In this document: piece by piece, positions 31,158 to 45,185 of the stretch | How the letters are laid out: each line of letters opens with the position of its first letter | How positions within the stretch are numbered: the first letter of the stretch is position 1 | Assembly (NCBI GenBank): GCA_949358305.1 | Contig: OX442316.1 | Location: forward strand, 4,588,001-4,652,000 | Length of the DNA stretch: 64,000 nt | Source: Strigamia acuminata | Taxonomy: Eukaryota > Arthropoda > Chilopoda > Geophilomorpha > Linotaeniidae | Direction of reading: 5' to 3' | Position numbers and translations under genes: made by a program | Notes under the pieces: model-generated | Database searches by the model: none | What the model saw: the letters and a program-made list of their open reading frames with translations, nothing else | What the model was told of the DNA's origin: nothing

Positions 31158-34100
31158 TATTGTTTGTTAGTAATATTGTTTTGATATTGTATCACTAAAT
31201 TGCATTGTATATGTGGTTGTCAAGGAGAAATGAATATACAGAATGAACGTCTGAATATGGAGCTTTAATGCAAACTTAAATGATGCATCAACAATATTGC
31301 TATTCGAATATTCAATCCGACATTTAATGTTTTTCTGTTCAATTTTTCAATTTCTACTTTCCTGCGCATGTAAACAAAATAATAAAACGTACAACAATTA
31401 TCGCCAAAATGCCGTTTACGAAGAAAACTTTTTTTTCTCGTCCCACAAATCCAGATCCCCGAGCCAGTATCACCAGGCCCGCCTAGTGTGCGACCCAGCC
31501 CCACGAAACAAATACATTATGTATGTGTAATTACTAAAACCTATCATCAGGCCATCCTTGCTGCCATTTTTCTAATTCTCCTAGCAAATAATCTCAAAAA
31601 AAAAAAAAAAAAAAAAATCCCAAAGCGCTCTCAACGACATCCAACGGAAATTCGATCAACTTCACATCGCGCCGTTTAAATCCAATCTGAACCAATAGAT
31701 GGCACTGCAGTTGCGCAAGTTTCAACCAAAACCACACTAATTACAAAATGTTACGAAATTGAATTAAATTTTAATTGCAAACATTAAAATTTAAAAAAAT
31801 ATATATAGAAATTTCTAATTTTCAAAGTATTTAATTATTTTGTTGATAGATATGATAAATCACACATTTTCAAATTAATTTTTTGCTCCACCACACGAAG
31901 GTAACTGGGGTCACCAGCCCGTTGGCTAAGCCGGTTGCACCCGGATCGTTAAGGGTAAGACCCAGCACATCCTCCCTACCCCACTTGACCCCATACATGA
32001 TACACCTGTAGTCGCCTTACTGTAATTCAATTCACTTTTGACAGCCATCACTATAAATTATCTTTTTATTTATTTATTTATTTTTTTTGCCTTGCTTGAA
32101 TTATATAAGTTTATCTTTCCATGAACCGCGTCAGATTTGTTGGTCCAGCAATTCACGTCGATTGTCCGAACAGCGATGATTGATTTTTATCGATTTTTTA
32201 TCGATTTTTAACGATTTTTAATCGGTTTTTGGAATTTTCCTATGTCCAGTCTCCCAATTAGTTCGGATAATCGACACTTTACAGTAACTTAGGCCTAATT
32301 CACACTTGAACCACTTTTGTAGAAGTTGCGATTTTTAGATACTTTAATTTGTCGAAGTTAGAGAAGTTTTGATGGTCATAACTTATCAATTAAAAATATT
32401 TCTCTGACATGTCATAAATTTTACGTTGATAACTTTTTTCTTACAATTATTATTACTTAAAAAAAAAATTAAAAAAAGAATTCCACGAATCGTTTATTTA
32501 TTTATTACGTATTTTTGCTGGTGTTTAAAGGTAAATATTTTGTCACATTTTTTTCCTCCATTTCTTTTATTTTATCCTTGTACTGCCTGTGCACTGTCAC
32601 CTGTCGCATTACATCACGGATGACTCACAAGCCTAAATTTACTCTACCAGATATAGTAATAGTAAAGAAATAATAAAACATAAATAATATGGCGTCATAT
32701 CGTTCAACAACCTTTAAAAAAAACCCACATGGGAAATGATTTCAGCAAATTTTCCGCGTCGTTCACATTTCTTAAGACAGAATTTAAAATTAAAAAAAAA
32801 AAAAAAAAAATTAAAATTAAAAATAAAACAAAAAATAAATTATAAAGTGTATAATAAAAGCCATGTGTTAGTTTTCCGTACACTTTTAAATCCATGACTA
32901 AACGGAAGTGATTAAAATAGTTGATGTAAACTAATTTTAGAAACTTAGTCGATCCACGTGTGCGAAAGAATGAAAAGCAGAAGAAAATGCAAAGCGATGC
33001 TTTGTAAATTCAATTCAACATAAAGATCGCATTGTTTTCCCAATTCCCACAAATTAAAACACACATATAAAAAAAAACCACAAGGGATTTTCCACATTTT
33101 TTTTCCACCTAATTTACGACTTCTTCTGTGAAGAATTTTTTTTTCATCTCTTTTTTGCGTTAAGTTTTACAGGAATTTCTCGATTTAACAAGAAAAATGT
33201 CCCGTCGCCACCTCGACTTAATTTTCCGAAAAAAAAGGCCAAGCGATGTTTAACTAGATAAAAATAAAGTAAAAAAAATAAACTCTAATTAAGTGTGGGT
33301 ATAAAATGTTTACATTCCCGGCATTTCAAGGTGTAAATTCCACTTTGTTATGTGTGTGTATTTATGTGTTTGTTTATTATTTCGGAGACCATTCGAGTTA
33401 TCTTTGCAGTCCACATCAGAATTCAATTAATGATTTTCGAGTTGATCATTAATGATTCATTCCAGTCTTACAACATTAGGTAAATGATAACAATGACACA
33501 TTTTACGATGTTCGTACCGTGAAGCTGAGTCATACAGCACTAATAAATGAATTCAAGAAGTATAAACTCTTTTTGTACAAATTGATTGAAAAATATTGAT
33601 CTATACAACAAGTAATGAGGATATCGACGCAATATGTCCCCAATTTCAGTCGGCGTGTGGTTTCTGTTGGTTTCAAATAGTTCATATTCAGAAATAAAGT
33701 GAGACTTTGGTCTCTCATTTCACACACACACATTTGCTCATCGTAATCCATTTCTTTCAATACATTTTTTAACATTGTATCTTAGCAACCAAAACAAAAG
33801 GTTTCTCTAACAATTATACATTTATGATTTTGATCTATACACTAACAGTTTCAACTGGCAAATCAGATGGACTGATTGGCTGGTCACGTATTTTTCAATA
33901 TATCAGCCTTTAGAACAATCGTTGTGTTGTTGTGGAGTAATACGTCAATATTTGTCGATTGCAACAATATTTCTTGGAAAAAAGGCAAAAACATCACAAT
34001 CAATCTGCAATTCCTAAGCCAAATTACAAAGAAACATAATTTGATAGATTAATATGTAAAATAAAAAAAATTCCAGACATCAAAATGGCGAAAACATTGC

Positions 34101-34490
34101 GGGGAAGTTTGAAAACATGGACTCGCAATGCATCGAAGCATGTAAAAATAAAATGGATTTTACGCAGAAAACTTGCTAATCAATATTGGTGAATGGGCTA
34201 GAAAAAAATGAATGAAACGCAACGCCTACACAACACTTTTTTCTTAGAACAAACATATCAAAAACTGTGTTTATTGATTGCTCGCTAAATAAAGAACCCA
34301 AATTCCCATCTTTTCCATCTTCTGTGTCTGTGTCGCTCCCAGCAGGGTTACACGTGTTTATGCAGACATTTTTTAGCACATGTCTGAAAACCAAACCCAA
34401 GTGGGTTCAATTAAGCTCATGTCTGACCTCACATTAACAAACAACGATGATAACAATCATAGTTATAGGAATTAAGTCGTATAAGTGCAT
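31158..34490. other. Non-coding, no gene seen
   Basis: AT-rich sequence with poly(A) runs (31595-31617, 32793-32810). A tRNA-like or SINE-like GC-rich block lies at 31897-31995 ('cgttggctaagccggttgca', loosely like Pol III A and B boxes). A region at 32150-32290 with repeated 'tttttatcgattttt' resembles 54531-54680. No exon is supported. Confidence 0.45.
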
Positions 34491-34775
34491 AATGCCGTAG
34501 TATTAAATAATAAAATTTATTTATTAAAAATTAGAAAAATGTAAAAAACATTTGGGGCCCTAATTGGAAAATAAATGTCCAAAAAAATTATTTTCTCTAA
34601 TTTTTCTTTAAAAAACATTTGTTTTGGCATTCGGGCCCTTCTTGAGGCAATTTCTTATAGCCCAATTAAAAAAAATGTGTAAAAAAAAATTTTATTTAGG
34701 ATTTTGGGGGCCCTTGCAATTTCGTGGGGCCCTTTTCCTGCGACAACCTATCTGGTGACGCTCCGTCTGGACGTG
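34490..34775. mobile_element. Decayed element with 'ggggccc' motifs
   Basis: 'aaacatttggggcccta', 'cattcgggccc', 'ttgggggcccttgc' and 'cgtggggccctttt' recur within 270 bp of AT-rich DNA, and the block ends in 'ctatctggtgacgctccg'. The spacing suggests a degraded hAT- or piggyBac-like MITE. Ends and target duplication were not resolved. Confidence 0.3.
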
Positions 34776-37700
34776 CGCCTTTTTATTGCTCACAACTCAA
34801 CTTTACACTAAAAATAAGAATACAACAAACATGATTATTTTACATAAATGTTTAGTGAGACGAGCGATGTTAGTCGTGCGGAATGTTGATGTAAGTTGAA
34901 TGCCCACCTGCTGCAGGAATTAGGAATTTCCATGTCAAAGGAAATTTTCCTCAAATCCGGGTGCGACTGTTATAGAGGAAAACCGGCAGATTGCATAATG
35001 GATTCACGACGTATGCATACCAATATACACATCGCATTTTCGCTTTTTCTCTCAGACTTGTTGTTCATTTGGGCAACTAAACCCTTCAACAGTTGTCAAT
35101 AGATCCATTCATAACGACTGAACAACATAAACATCAAAAACTGGGTCAGACACATTGAAATCGAAGAATCCGTAGAAAATGTGATTGCACGCATGAGTTA
35201 AATCAAATATTTAAAAAATAAATTCAATTTCTGCATTTAATCGTGACTTAAAATATGCAATTTGTCAAACATCAAAAGAAATCCGTGCATTTGGTATAAT
35301 AAAACCGATATTTTTAATCGTTAGTCTGATTTTGTACGCTTTTTTCGTAGCAACTCACCCGCGGCACGATGCGGCCGTTAGTTCAGCGACAAGTTGCACA
35401 GCAAAGTTCAAAATCATTTCTTAGGATGTAACAGCTGTTTTACATGGTAATTCTAGTATTTAGAAAAGCATTTCCAGTTCGTCTTGTTCCGAGATATACT
35501 TAACATACCTCACTAGTCACTAACACCCAATCACAAACAGCGTTTTTCAATGAAACCAGAAATTTGAGAAATAATTTATTACAATTTCCTTAGGTTTAGC
35601 TGTATTTCTCCCACAGAATTTCAAATGATAATCATTATTTCAACTAAGTGAGGGGTAATATTAATATGTTGGGTGGTTTTTCTTGTTATTTTTTTTTTTT
35701 TTTTTGGTTTGGGTTTTTCCGTAAGAAAATTTATATTTGCACAGTCAAAGTGTCGTTTTCAAAGTAGAACTTTTTAAATGTTAAAGTCGTGGGTGTTGGA
35801 AAATGGCAATTAAAATCACTTAGAAAATAATTATCATTGTTCCGAGACAACTCATGCATGCTTTACCGTCACCGTGAGCGTTTACGTGTAGGCGATTGGC
35901 GTGGGTTTACTACGTTTCATACAATTAGTTGACATCAATTGGCAAGATAAAAAACAAAGGAAAAATTGCTCTCAGAGCAATACGGACGTCTTAAATTCAA
36001 ATTATTGGCTAAGTTTTCCTCGAAATTTAAAACAAAAAAAAGGAAAACACGATATCAAACCCACGCAATATTAAAAGAACAAAATATATTTTATCCCACT
36101 AATTAACGTAATATTTTCCGCAATATTGACGCAATTTTTCTCAAAAAATCATTCCAAACCGCACGGAAGCATTGCGGCAAAGCAAAGGGGCAGCGCATTA
36201 AAAAAAGTTAAAAAAAACCAAGCAATGAAATAATTTTTTTTAAAAAAAATTTAAAATAAAAAAAATAAATAATAGTAAAAAAAAAATTACTTTTAATTTT
36301 AAATTTTTTTAAAATTTTTACCAATCATGGCGAATCCATTCCCTTACATCCACTTTCTAATAATCCGTGCAAAACACCTGTCAAAGCCTTTAAAAATTAC
36401 CCAATGGTAATTGGCGCCGACCTTGTGTAGTACAACATAATCCATCAAGTTTCGAGAATTAAAAAATTTCACATACGGACATCAAAGCACATTATCAAAC
36501 CTCTCCAAACTCGTGGTCAAAACCAAATCTATTCGCAGAAAAGCACACCTTAACGGAGAAAAACTTCAGGAGCCCATAAGTTTTGTCATTTCCATGGAAA
36601 GGAATAACGAGGTCAGTGAGACTTCAGCTATACAGGAAATGGCTCATTCGCACAGCAGTCCAGGAAAAATCTAATGGAATTAATACAGGAACAATTTTTT
36701 TTAAGAACCCATAATGCCCCTGCAATAATAAAATGGGATGTCACATGCATTTGGCCTAATTAGTTCTCCACAATTAAAAAAAACGCAAAAAAATGCAAAA
36801 AATGCAAAAAAAGTGCCATTATTGCATTGTATTCGTGCAGAAAAATTAAATTCCTGGTATCTGCGAAGGTTAATACTCTATCCCAAAGCAAAATCAACTC
36901 ATAACAGGGTCTGTATCCAATCGCTTGTATTTGATGCAGTAATATGAACGCCGGCTTGTGTTGTTGCTGTGGCAACTGCGATTACGGTGTGAATTTCAAA
37001 AGGAATAGATAAAAAAAGTGTGTACATGTTTGCAATCGACTGGCAATTGTGTATTTGGTTGCCGCCACGAGGCCCAGACAGAGCCTGGTGGCAGATTACT
37101 ATGTTTTGTAGGAAAGCAGCCGTTGACTTTGCATGGAAAAAGGATCATTAACTTTGGCTCAACTTCGCAGAAAAGTTTACGATTAAAAAAAAAATGAATT
37201 TTTAGTTGTCAAATCCAGATCTCCAGAATCTGTTGTCTCATTGCTATAATGATGAATTGCTAGAAAAACTGCACAGACTTGTAATTTATTCATAATCATA
37301 CAATTCTAATGTGCCATTATAATAATTAGGCTGCTCTGCATTGCTTTGCTCACACAATTTCTCGATGTTTGACAAAAATCAGACAATGTTGCTGATTTGC
37401 AACACAATTGACAAAGGGCAATAGTCACAGTTCTTGGATAAATGACAATGACCGTAACTTATGGCAGTTGCGTCTATACACGTTGTGCGCTCCCCAGAAT
37501 CTGCGTGTCAGGGATTCGAATCTTTCGTAGGATTCGGAAAGATTTACAGTATATCGACGTGTATAATCCGACCCGCGTATAATGCGACCCCCCCATTTTA
37601 AGGGCCATTTTTTTATTTTAATAAGAAAGTCGAAAATATTTTCACTTTTGTTCAATTTTCGACTAAAAAATCAAAATGTTTATAAAATGTAACGATGTGG

Positions 37701-38078
37701 GATTGTCAGAGATTCGGTTGGATAACATAGTACCCCCTGGCGCTCCCCTACATTAAAATAAAGAAAAGTTATTAGATGCATTTATAAAAACATAATTAAC
37801 TTGCAGATAAACATGTTTTGTTGTGGAAATGTCGTGCGCGTGCCCGGTGCGACTGAAAACGGACTAAATCGGCTGCCATTTTTCGAGCTAGATCGAGACA
37901 AGCAGTTTGAATATGTTGTTTAAAATGCTGTTTAGTCCAGCTACTTATTTAATGTATGCGCCTACTACTTGTTAGCATGAGAAGACGTTCTTGCAAATCA
38001 GCGCAGAGATTCTCGCTAAGGTTTCTTTTTGCATTTATCGGTTCTTGGGACAAAAAAGTCCGCTACTCTCGGTACTAA
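34776..38078. other. Non-coding, with one half-palindromic element end at 37545-37605
   Basis: 'cagtatatcgacgtgtataa' followed by 'tccgacccgcgtataatgcg' resembles the end of a pogo/Tigger-type element. No opposite end was found, so it is a remnant. The remaining 3 kb is AT-rich with homopolymers and no supported exon. Confidence 0.4.
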
Positions 38079-38435
38079 AATTTCCAAACAAAAAAATCGA
38101 CATTTTAGACCAAAAATCCACATTTTAAACCCAAAAATCGACATTTTAGACCAAAAGTCCACATTTTAAACCCAAAATCGGCATTTTAAACCCAAAATCG
38201 TCATTTTAAACCCAAAATCGGCATCTTAAACCCAAAATCGGCATTTTAAACCAAAAAAAATCGGCATTTTAAACCAAAAATCGGCATTTTAAACCTAAAA
38301 TCGACATTTTAAACCAAAAATCGGCATTTTAAATCTAAAATCGGCATTTTAAACCTAAAATCGACATTTTAAACCAAAATTCGACATTTTATACCAAAAA
38401 TCGACATTTTAAACCAAAAATCGAAGTTTTAAACA
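38079..38435. repeat. Minisatellite 'cattttaaacccaaaatcg'
   Basis: About 18 units of 17-21 bp run head to tail, varying as 'cggcattttaaacc' and 'cgacattttaaacc'. A related phrase occurs in the RNF170-like intron at 3785-4035 and near 54550, so the unit may come from a dispersed element. Confidence 0.85.
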
Positions 38436-39848
38436 AAAAAAAAACCTATATTTTTAGAAGATTCTCGTGTTAAAAAAATACCGTGCTGTGCATTATTGAA
38501 ATGCCTTAGACGTTTCTGTAGTTCCCCATCCTAAACAGATATTATTAGCATTATATATTGACCTTTTGGGGTCATGGTGCCCCATGGGTTGATTGCAAAG
38601 TGGCATTGAAAACTCCAGGTCTCCTCATGTTGTCCTTAGCAACTAAAATGCCGGCTCACGCCATATACGGTGCAGAATATCTTCAATAACAACTTAAAAC
38701 ATCAATGTAAACAAACTGATTTCATCAACCTGGTAATCTAAATATAATTAACTTGCGCGCAAAACAAAATTCCCTTCGCATGTATACACAGCACGATTAA
38801 AGCAATTTATTCGCAGCAAAAAAAGTCGAGAGAAGTGTAGAACAACACACCTGCAACCGAACAGGAAGAAACTGCGAGGCCGAACGGCGTATCGAATTCA
38901 CTCCGTCCATACACGACCTTGGGGATCCCCCCGAGAGAAGGTCACTTCACAATTGACGTCAGAGAAAAACAATACCAAAAAGGAACCGAAACTTGTTGCT
39001 CGCATCTCAACACAATTAGATAATCGATCCGATCTGGATCATCAAAATAAACGCATTTCCTATTCATTTTTTCTTATTTCTGCTTACTAAATCATAATCT
39101 GACGTCGTAGTAGACCTTAACACGAATTAACACGACAGGTGTATTGTCGGTTGAGTGAGTTTGGGTTTTCCAGCTCCTACCTCACGACGTATTATTCCTT
39201 TTGCGCATTGTTATTGCTCTTTCTAGCCGTTTCCTAATTGTTTCAAACCGATTTCGAACATTATTAATCATTAAAACACCCACTTGGATACAGTTTGAAT
39301 TAATTTCAACATTTTTATCACCATTTAAAGGATATAATTGCATTTTTAAAACCTTTTGTTTAAGTCTTTTCATATTATTGACGTCAGTTGCTTCCCGCCA
39401 TGACGCGCTAATCGAGTTTTACAATTTACACACATTTCTGCACTGTTGGCGGAATGACACGTGTTGATGTAAAATTGCGAGTTTTGTGCATTTCGTGGAC
39501 GAAAAAGTGGAAAAACACCGTTCAAGGGAAGCGAAATCAAGTCAAACTCCATCTAATTGAGAGTTGTAAATCGATTGGCGTGGAAATGAGTAAGTAGGAG
39601 TTCATGACTATACAAAATAACTGGTTCGATTCCCAGAAAAAAAGCCGAGAGAGCGAGAGAGAGAGCACATCACACACGGTTCAGTTGCACGTGTCTGCTA
39701 CCAGGGTGCCATACATGCCGTTGCAAAGAGGAGGCGGTGCTACAAGTGAACTCGCATTATAAAGCCAGTAGACCGAACATGGGGAAGTCAGATTTCAGCC
39801 CATGGCCACGTGAGGAACTTGTATTATTCCATCTCGGTGTGGATTACC
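38436..39848. promoter_or_regulatory. Upstream region of the TGF-beta ligand gene
   Basis: No coding exon is seen before 39849. A (ga)n tract lies at 39645-39665, and 'cattataaag', a possible TATA box, at 39756-39765. That is about 90 bp before the start codon, consistent with a short leader. Confidence 0.4.
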
Positions 39849-42800
39849 ATGCGCCTGATCGCACTTTTGTTTCTACTACAGTCGTCGATGGCCACCGCCC
39901 GCGACGACTGGCCCCTTTCGGCTGATGACATGCATCACATCCGACAAAGGCTCATTCGAAGTCTGGGATTGACCCGCGTCCCAGATATTTCACAGGTCAG
40001 TACAATTCCACGCGTTAAATGTCCAATCACACGTTTCGAACAACTTTAAATGCGTCTTTTAGATGTTTAGAAAGTCTCATGAAACGGTTCTGTTTCTTTT
40101 TACTTGAATGCGATACGTTTTGAGATTGTTTATGTTGTTTAAACATTTGTTTAGGCGGTGTTTGATTGTTGTTTAACAATGGGATTGAGAGAAAAAGTTG
40201 TTGGGAACCATGACGAGATAAATTCACCTTGACAAGTATGTGTGGAATGCGAGTTGCCTGGTGGTGGGTCCCTATTTTCGAAAAAGTGATTCAGCGTGAC
40301 ATAATGTTTTTTCAACGCAGTGTGTTGGCCCCATATCTTCCGTAGACGAATACGAGGTTGTTAGTACAAGGCGCTTGACCTACAAGTATAGCGATCGTAA
40401 AAAAGAGTCTGATACGTGAAGAAATGTTCAAAGAGGAGGAAAATTTTTGTTTATATTTGCGAGGAATGTAATTAATGAGTAATGACCGGGTTTTTTTTTT
40501 ATTTCGGTTTTTTTTTGTTGTTTCTGATAAGTGAAACAATTTTTCTCTTTTATCTCTGTGAATGGAGATACAATGCATCGGAAAAACATTTTTAGAAGTG
40601 AAAAACATTAAATTTGTCTCTTTATCTCATTTCGCGGTAAGGAAAACCCCAAGGTCAGAAGATAGAGTGTGAGAAAATAAAAGCAAAAAAATAAATGTCT
40701 AAAAATGACAAATCAAAAGTTGCATAATTTGACTTTAGAAAAAATAATAATTGTTCTGGCCATTCAGGGGAGAAGGGGGGGTCCTTTAAAATTGCAGCGA
40801 GTTTATTCCATAGATGGCCATCAAAACAATTCCTAAACAGCTCAAAAAAGGTAGTGGCAATACCATTAAAAGCTCCTTGCAGAACATCTGCACTGTCTAC
40901 GCTATGGTAGCGTAAAACTCTGAAATTCCAGAACCGCTACAGCCGGCTCAGGAGACCCCTTGGCCCTTGGGTTGCCAGTTGATGGTTTCACCAAGGTTGG
41001 ATTTACCATTAGGCTAAAGAAGCTGCAGCGTAGAGTCTTGCGCACAACCTTTGTCTTTTTTTCTTGGAGTGGCAAAAACACAAATATCCCAACAATTGGT
41101 AGCAGAGGATGGTTGAGGATAGCAGAGGATGGTTTCCCAACAGGACAGTGGTTAGTGGTTAAGTGACACCAGTAAAAAATTAGTTAAAATAAAACACCCA
41201 TCTTATAAGTCAAGGCGGTACCAACTGCTACAAAGGTTAAGTACCAGGGCCCTAGAACATAATGGCTTGTTCGCACCAGAATAGTTGAGATAGCCTAACA
41301 TTTGGATCTAGTTCTAAAAACCGGTGTAAACAGCACGTTTAAAAGCGTTTCAACTAGATAATGTAAAGCCAGTTGTATGAACTAGATAACTGCCAAGGCA
41401 AGCCCAAAACACTCCCCACAATTCCGCGAGCATGGTCAGTTGATTGTCTATTGGCTACACGCAGCCTCGATATGCGGCTTTTTGATCCGTGGTGCGAACG
41501 CATTTGCCCAATCCAGAACTAGTTTCAAATGTTAGGCTAGCCCAGTGGTTCCCAAACTTTGTTGCTACAGCGCCCCTGTAGGTGGTCATGGTACCCCTAT
41601 AGGCCAGTCACAGCACCCCTGCAAGCAGGGCTGGACTGGGAACAAATTTATTGCCGGGAAATCTGGGTGTCCGGGCCACAATTAATGAAGTAGGGACAGC
41701 ACTGCCTGCAAGTTAGTCCAGCGATTCCTAAATCCAGCCCTCGGTTTTATTCATCTAAGAGGATATTGTTGGCTATCTCTGCTTTTAACGCGTCTTTAAG
41801 ACTTTGGCCATGGTTTTCTATGATCATACAAGCAAATAACAATAATTAATATATTCTTTTTGTTTTTATTAGGTTAATATCACAGATGAGGAGAAAGCAG
41901 AGGCCTATGGGCTTTATTTTGCAAGGCTGAAAGAGAAAGATAATCAAAGACTGGATCAAGAAGAGGAGGATGATGATGATGATGATGAAGATGAAGTTGA
42001 AGAAAAAATGCTTAGTTTTAATGCTAGTGGTAAGTGCCATTGAAATAACTCAATTATAAAAATATATTTTTTTTTTAAAAAAACAAGGCAATATACAAAC
42101 CATGAATTGGCATTTTCTCATTACAATTTGTCATTGAATCCTTCAAGGCTCAATTGTTGCATGTTTATATTTCTGCTATAGCAATAAGGCTGAGATTTAA
42201 TATTAATAAATGTGAAGCCCCCAATAAATAATATTGGTTAAAATAAAACAATTGTCATCGTGTGCTTTGTATGACACAGGATACTGTACTTCCCAAGAGA
42301 ACTTGGACTGGTAATAAGGAACTGTTTAAACATACATAAAATATTTTGCATCCTATAAAAGCTCAAGTTTGTACAGGCGCTGCTTGGCGCACAACTGCAG
42401 CAAAAATACGGAATATTCAAACAAAAAAAATTAATTTTTTGATATTTTCTTGTACAAAAGCAGAATTTTAGCTCCAAAAACGGATTTTCAATAGAATTTA
42501 AATTACTTAAAGCCGATTTGGGTCAAAAACAAAATTAAGAAATAAAAAAAAAAAAAAAAAAAAAATTTAGGTTGCACACCCATCCTTAAGTGATATCACT
42601 ATTAACACTGTTATCACCATATACAAACATATCATTTGAAAAACTATTTTCCGTTTCAAAGTGAATTGGAATTTCCATAAGTATACACTTTTGCACAGAC
42701 TTTGCGGAACTCCGTTTACAAATTGCCATTCTTTAGTCTTTACCACTGAAAAGTTGCATACAAACTCCCCATTTTTATGATAAACCATAAACAAAATCTT

Positions 42801-45031
42801 GTCCATTTCCAATGTGCAAAATGTAGCAGATGTTTCGAGGATGATTGGCCGCTGACAGGCTAAATCTGCCTCGAACAGGTTCTTGCTACAAAGATGAATG
42901 ACTACTCGAATTCAGGAAAAGTAATAAACTGCATTACATTTCATATTGCCGTGGACTCCAATATACTAATTATAACATTTGCGTCTTATTAAATTGGACA
43001 ACAAAAAAAATTGTTGTTTTGCTGACATTAAGTATTAAATTTTCTACTTAATTATTGCTTTTTTGCAATAAACCACCTGCCCTTTTTTTTACTAGTTTTA
43101 TATAAAATGACATATGCAAGGTTAGGTCAAGGACTAAGTCGCTTACACAAGGCAAAATGAGTCTGTAAAAACAATAAAGAAGAAAGTAAAAATAATGTTG
43201 ATTTAAGAAACTGGGGTAGGTGTATTGTTGAAACATCCATACATCATTTTGGCTCTTGACAAATGGGGGTTTTGAAAAAAGACAATTTTTTTTTAAAACC
43301 GGTCTGCACCAAGTTGAAAAGAAACACAAACCTTGAAAAACTGTTTGGATCCTTATGCAGGCATTTCTTCAGAAATAAGTGCTTAAATTAGTCGTCCAAC
43401 TTGTTCCCACACTTTATTACTTATTTCTACTTTTTCTGGTAGTATTTGCTGGTAGCGCGTGGTTATTTACATCGATACGTTACGTCGTGGAATCCGATCA
43501 TCGGAACTTTCATATTTTTGCTTCGGCAATACATATACTAAAATTGGATCGATACAGAGTAGATTATATCGTGATTCTCACTCTTTAAATTCACTCACGA
43601 AATTCCCGTAAATCATTTTTGTCCTTTAGAGATACATGTGTCTGGCATAACTAAATAACGCTCGTAACCACCCTGACTCCGGTCAACAGTTTGCATTTAC
43701 ATACCTGTTTAATTCTTTTTCGACTTTTTTTCTAATGGAGGATATTTAATACTATGTTTCATAAGGGTGCAATGTATTTGAGGGTCCTTTCACAAAAGCC
43801 AGTGTACCCAAAGGCCTTTGTGCTCCCCCCCCCTCTACAAAGCAATACCATGTCATTAACATTCCACAAATGTCTCCTGGCCAACCTTTGTATCATTTGT
43901 CATTAGTTAAAAAACTGCCTTAAAAAAAAAATCTGAATAACAAAATTGGGGTTGACCATGCAGCTGGGAAATGCACATGTCTGGAATCTGGACCCAGTGG
44001 CACTGCCTCAATGTTTTTTTTTTTTATTAATTCTGGCTTTGAAAATGAAAGTCAAATTTTTTAATAATGTTGAAAAAACAGTTAAATATGTTTTCACTGA
44101 CCATTGATTGTTGTATTAATCCACTTTTCGTTTCTTTTTCATTCCAGTTGAACACATACACGACGAAAGTGAAAAAAATTTCCCTATCCAGCTCCGAATT
44201 CCTGTCAACATTCCACAAGCAGATTTAGCCAACACACAACACACAAGTGTTCTACACATTTACAAGCACTGGAATTCCACACCAGGGAGCCACAACTCGA
44301 GAATCCGAGCTTATCCTCCCGTTGTGACTTTGTTGATCTACCAACTGACATCGAACAACTCCTTTGGAAGATTCTTAATCGCCTCGCATCGAATCGTTTA
44401 CAAGAACAAAGAATGGGAATCTCTCAGTGTCAATGTAACATACAACACTGGCTCGAATGTCGTCCTCCATTTAGAATGTGATAAATGTAATCTGTATGGA
44501 TTTAGCATAGGCACAACGCACCACAAAGACCACACCGATGAAATATTCAAACAACCGACTCTTAATATTTATTTTCTACCCCATCAAGCCAACGCTGCAG
44601 TCAGAAACAAGCGCTCGCCATCCAGACACAAGTTGAGCAAGAAAATTAAGGCGCTTCAGTCCAAAGCTGAGATTTTCATCAAGCCTACACGGTCCGGCAA
44701 AATAGACTGCAACAAGGAGAGCAAAAAGAAATGTTGCCGACATCAAATGTACGTCAATTTCACTCATTTGCGAATGGACTTTGTCGTAGAACCCAAAGGC
44801 TTTGAAGCGTATTATTGCAAAGGCAAATGTCCACGGCTGTACAACCCAGCACACGCTCATGCTCTTATACAGAGCACGATGAATGCACGTGGCATCAATG
44901 TGAAAATACCAAAACCGTGTTGTGCGCCTAGTAAATTGAGCAACTTGACAATAATGCACTACGATGAAAACCGTAAACTCAAGGTAACCGACTGGACAAA
45001 TGCAGTGGTTGAAGAATGTGCGTGCTCTTAA
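39849..45031 (+). CDS. mav: TGF-beta superfamily ligand, Maverick-like
   Basis: Three exons, 39849-39995, 41873-42029 and 44148-45031, give 395 residues. The signal peptide is MRLIALLFLLQSSMATA. The prodomain has VPDISQ at the first junction, a run of acidic residues (DDDDDD) near 85, and two hydrophobic beta-rich blocks. A furin site RNKR lies at about 254-257. The C-terminal domain has nine cysteines: CNKESKKKCCRH, YYCKGKC, KPCCAP and the terminal ECACS, the cystine-knot order of activin/TGF-beta-type ligands. YNPAHAHALIQ and PCCAPSKLS fit Maverick best in my judgement; myoglianin or an activin-like ligand is less likely. Known role: secreted dimer signalling through type I/II Ser/Thr kinase receptors and SMADs. 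I chose the ATG at 39849 because an earlier in-frame ATG would bury the signal peptide. Confidence 0.88.
41500..41700. repeat. hAT-like end and GC-rich repeat copy inside the ligand intron
   Basis: 'cccagtggttcccaaacttt' at 41540-41560 looks like the end of a hAT-type element. It is followed by several '.gcacccct' units. A copy of the dispersed 'cagggctggact' repeat lies at 41626-41679 on the plus strand. Confidence 0.5.
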
Positions 45032-45150
45032 ATCGTTTTACTCAATATTTCATTCACTATTCCAAAGTCTTCGAGGGAATGGTTGCATAAATTTCCTATA
45101 TCGAAAGACTGTCCACAGCGGCGAATCGACTCCTTTTAGCAAGGCATTCT

Positions 45151-45185
45151 AACCTAACCTAACCTAACCTAACCTAACCTAACCC
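45151..45185. repeat. Interstitial telomere-type array (CCTAA)n
   Basis: About seven units of aacct in a row, the last changed to aaccc, followed by a degenerate aacct. The complement is TTAGG, the usual arthropod telomere repeat. It lies 120 bp after the stop codon of the TGF-beta ligand gene, far from any visible chromosome end. It may mark a repaired break or a telomerase-healed site. Confidence 0.85.

Noticed and set aside
31897-31995. Possible tRNA gene in GC-rich block
   Set aside because: Words loosely like A and B boxes, but I could not fold acceptor and anticodon stems; at most a SINE remnant.
39630-39645. 'ggttcgattcc', like a tRNA B box
   Set aside because: No matching A box or cloverleaf around it; a single 11-bp match is not enough for a tRNA gene.
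43379-43588. 69-residue hydrophobic frame inside the ligand intron
   Set aside because: Hydrophobicity follows T-rich DNA; no in-phase splice sites joining it to the neighbouring exons.
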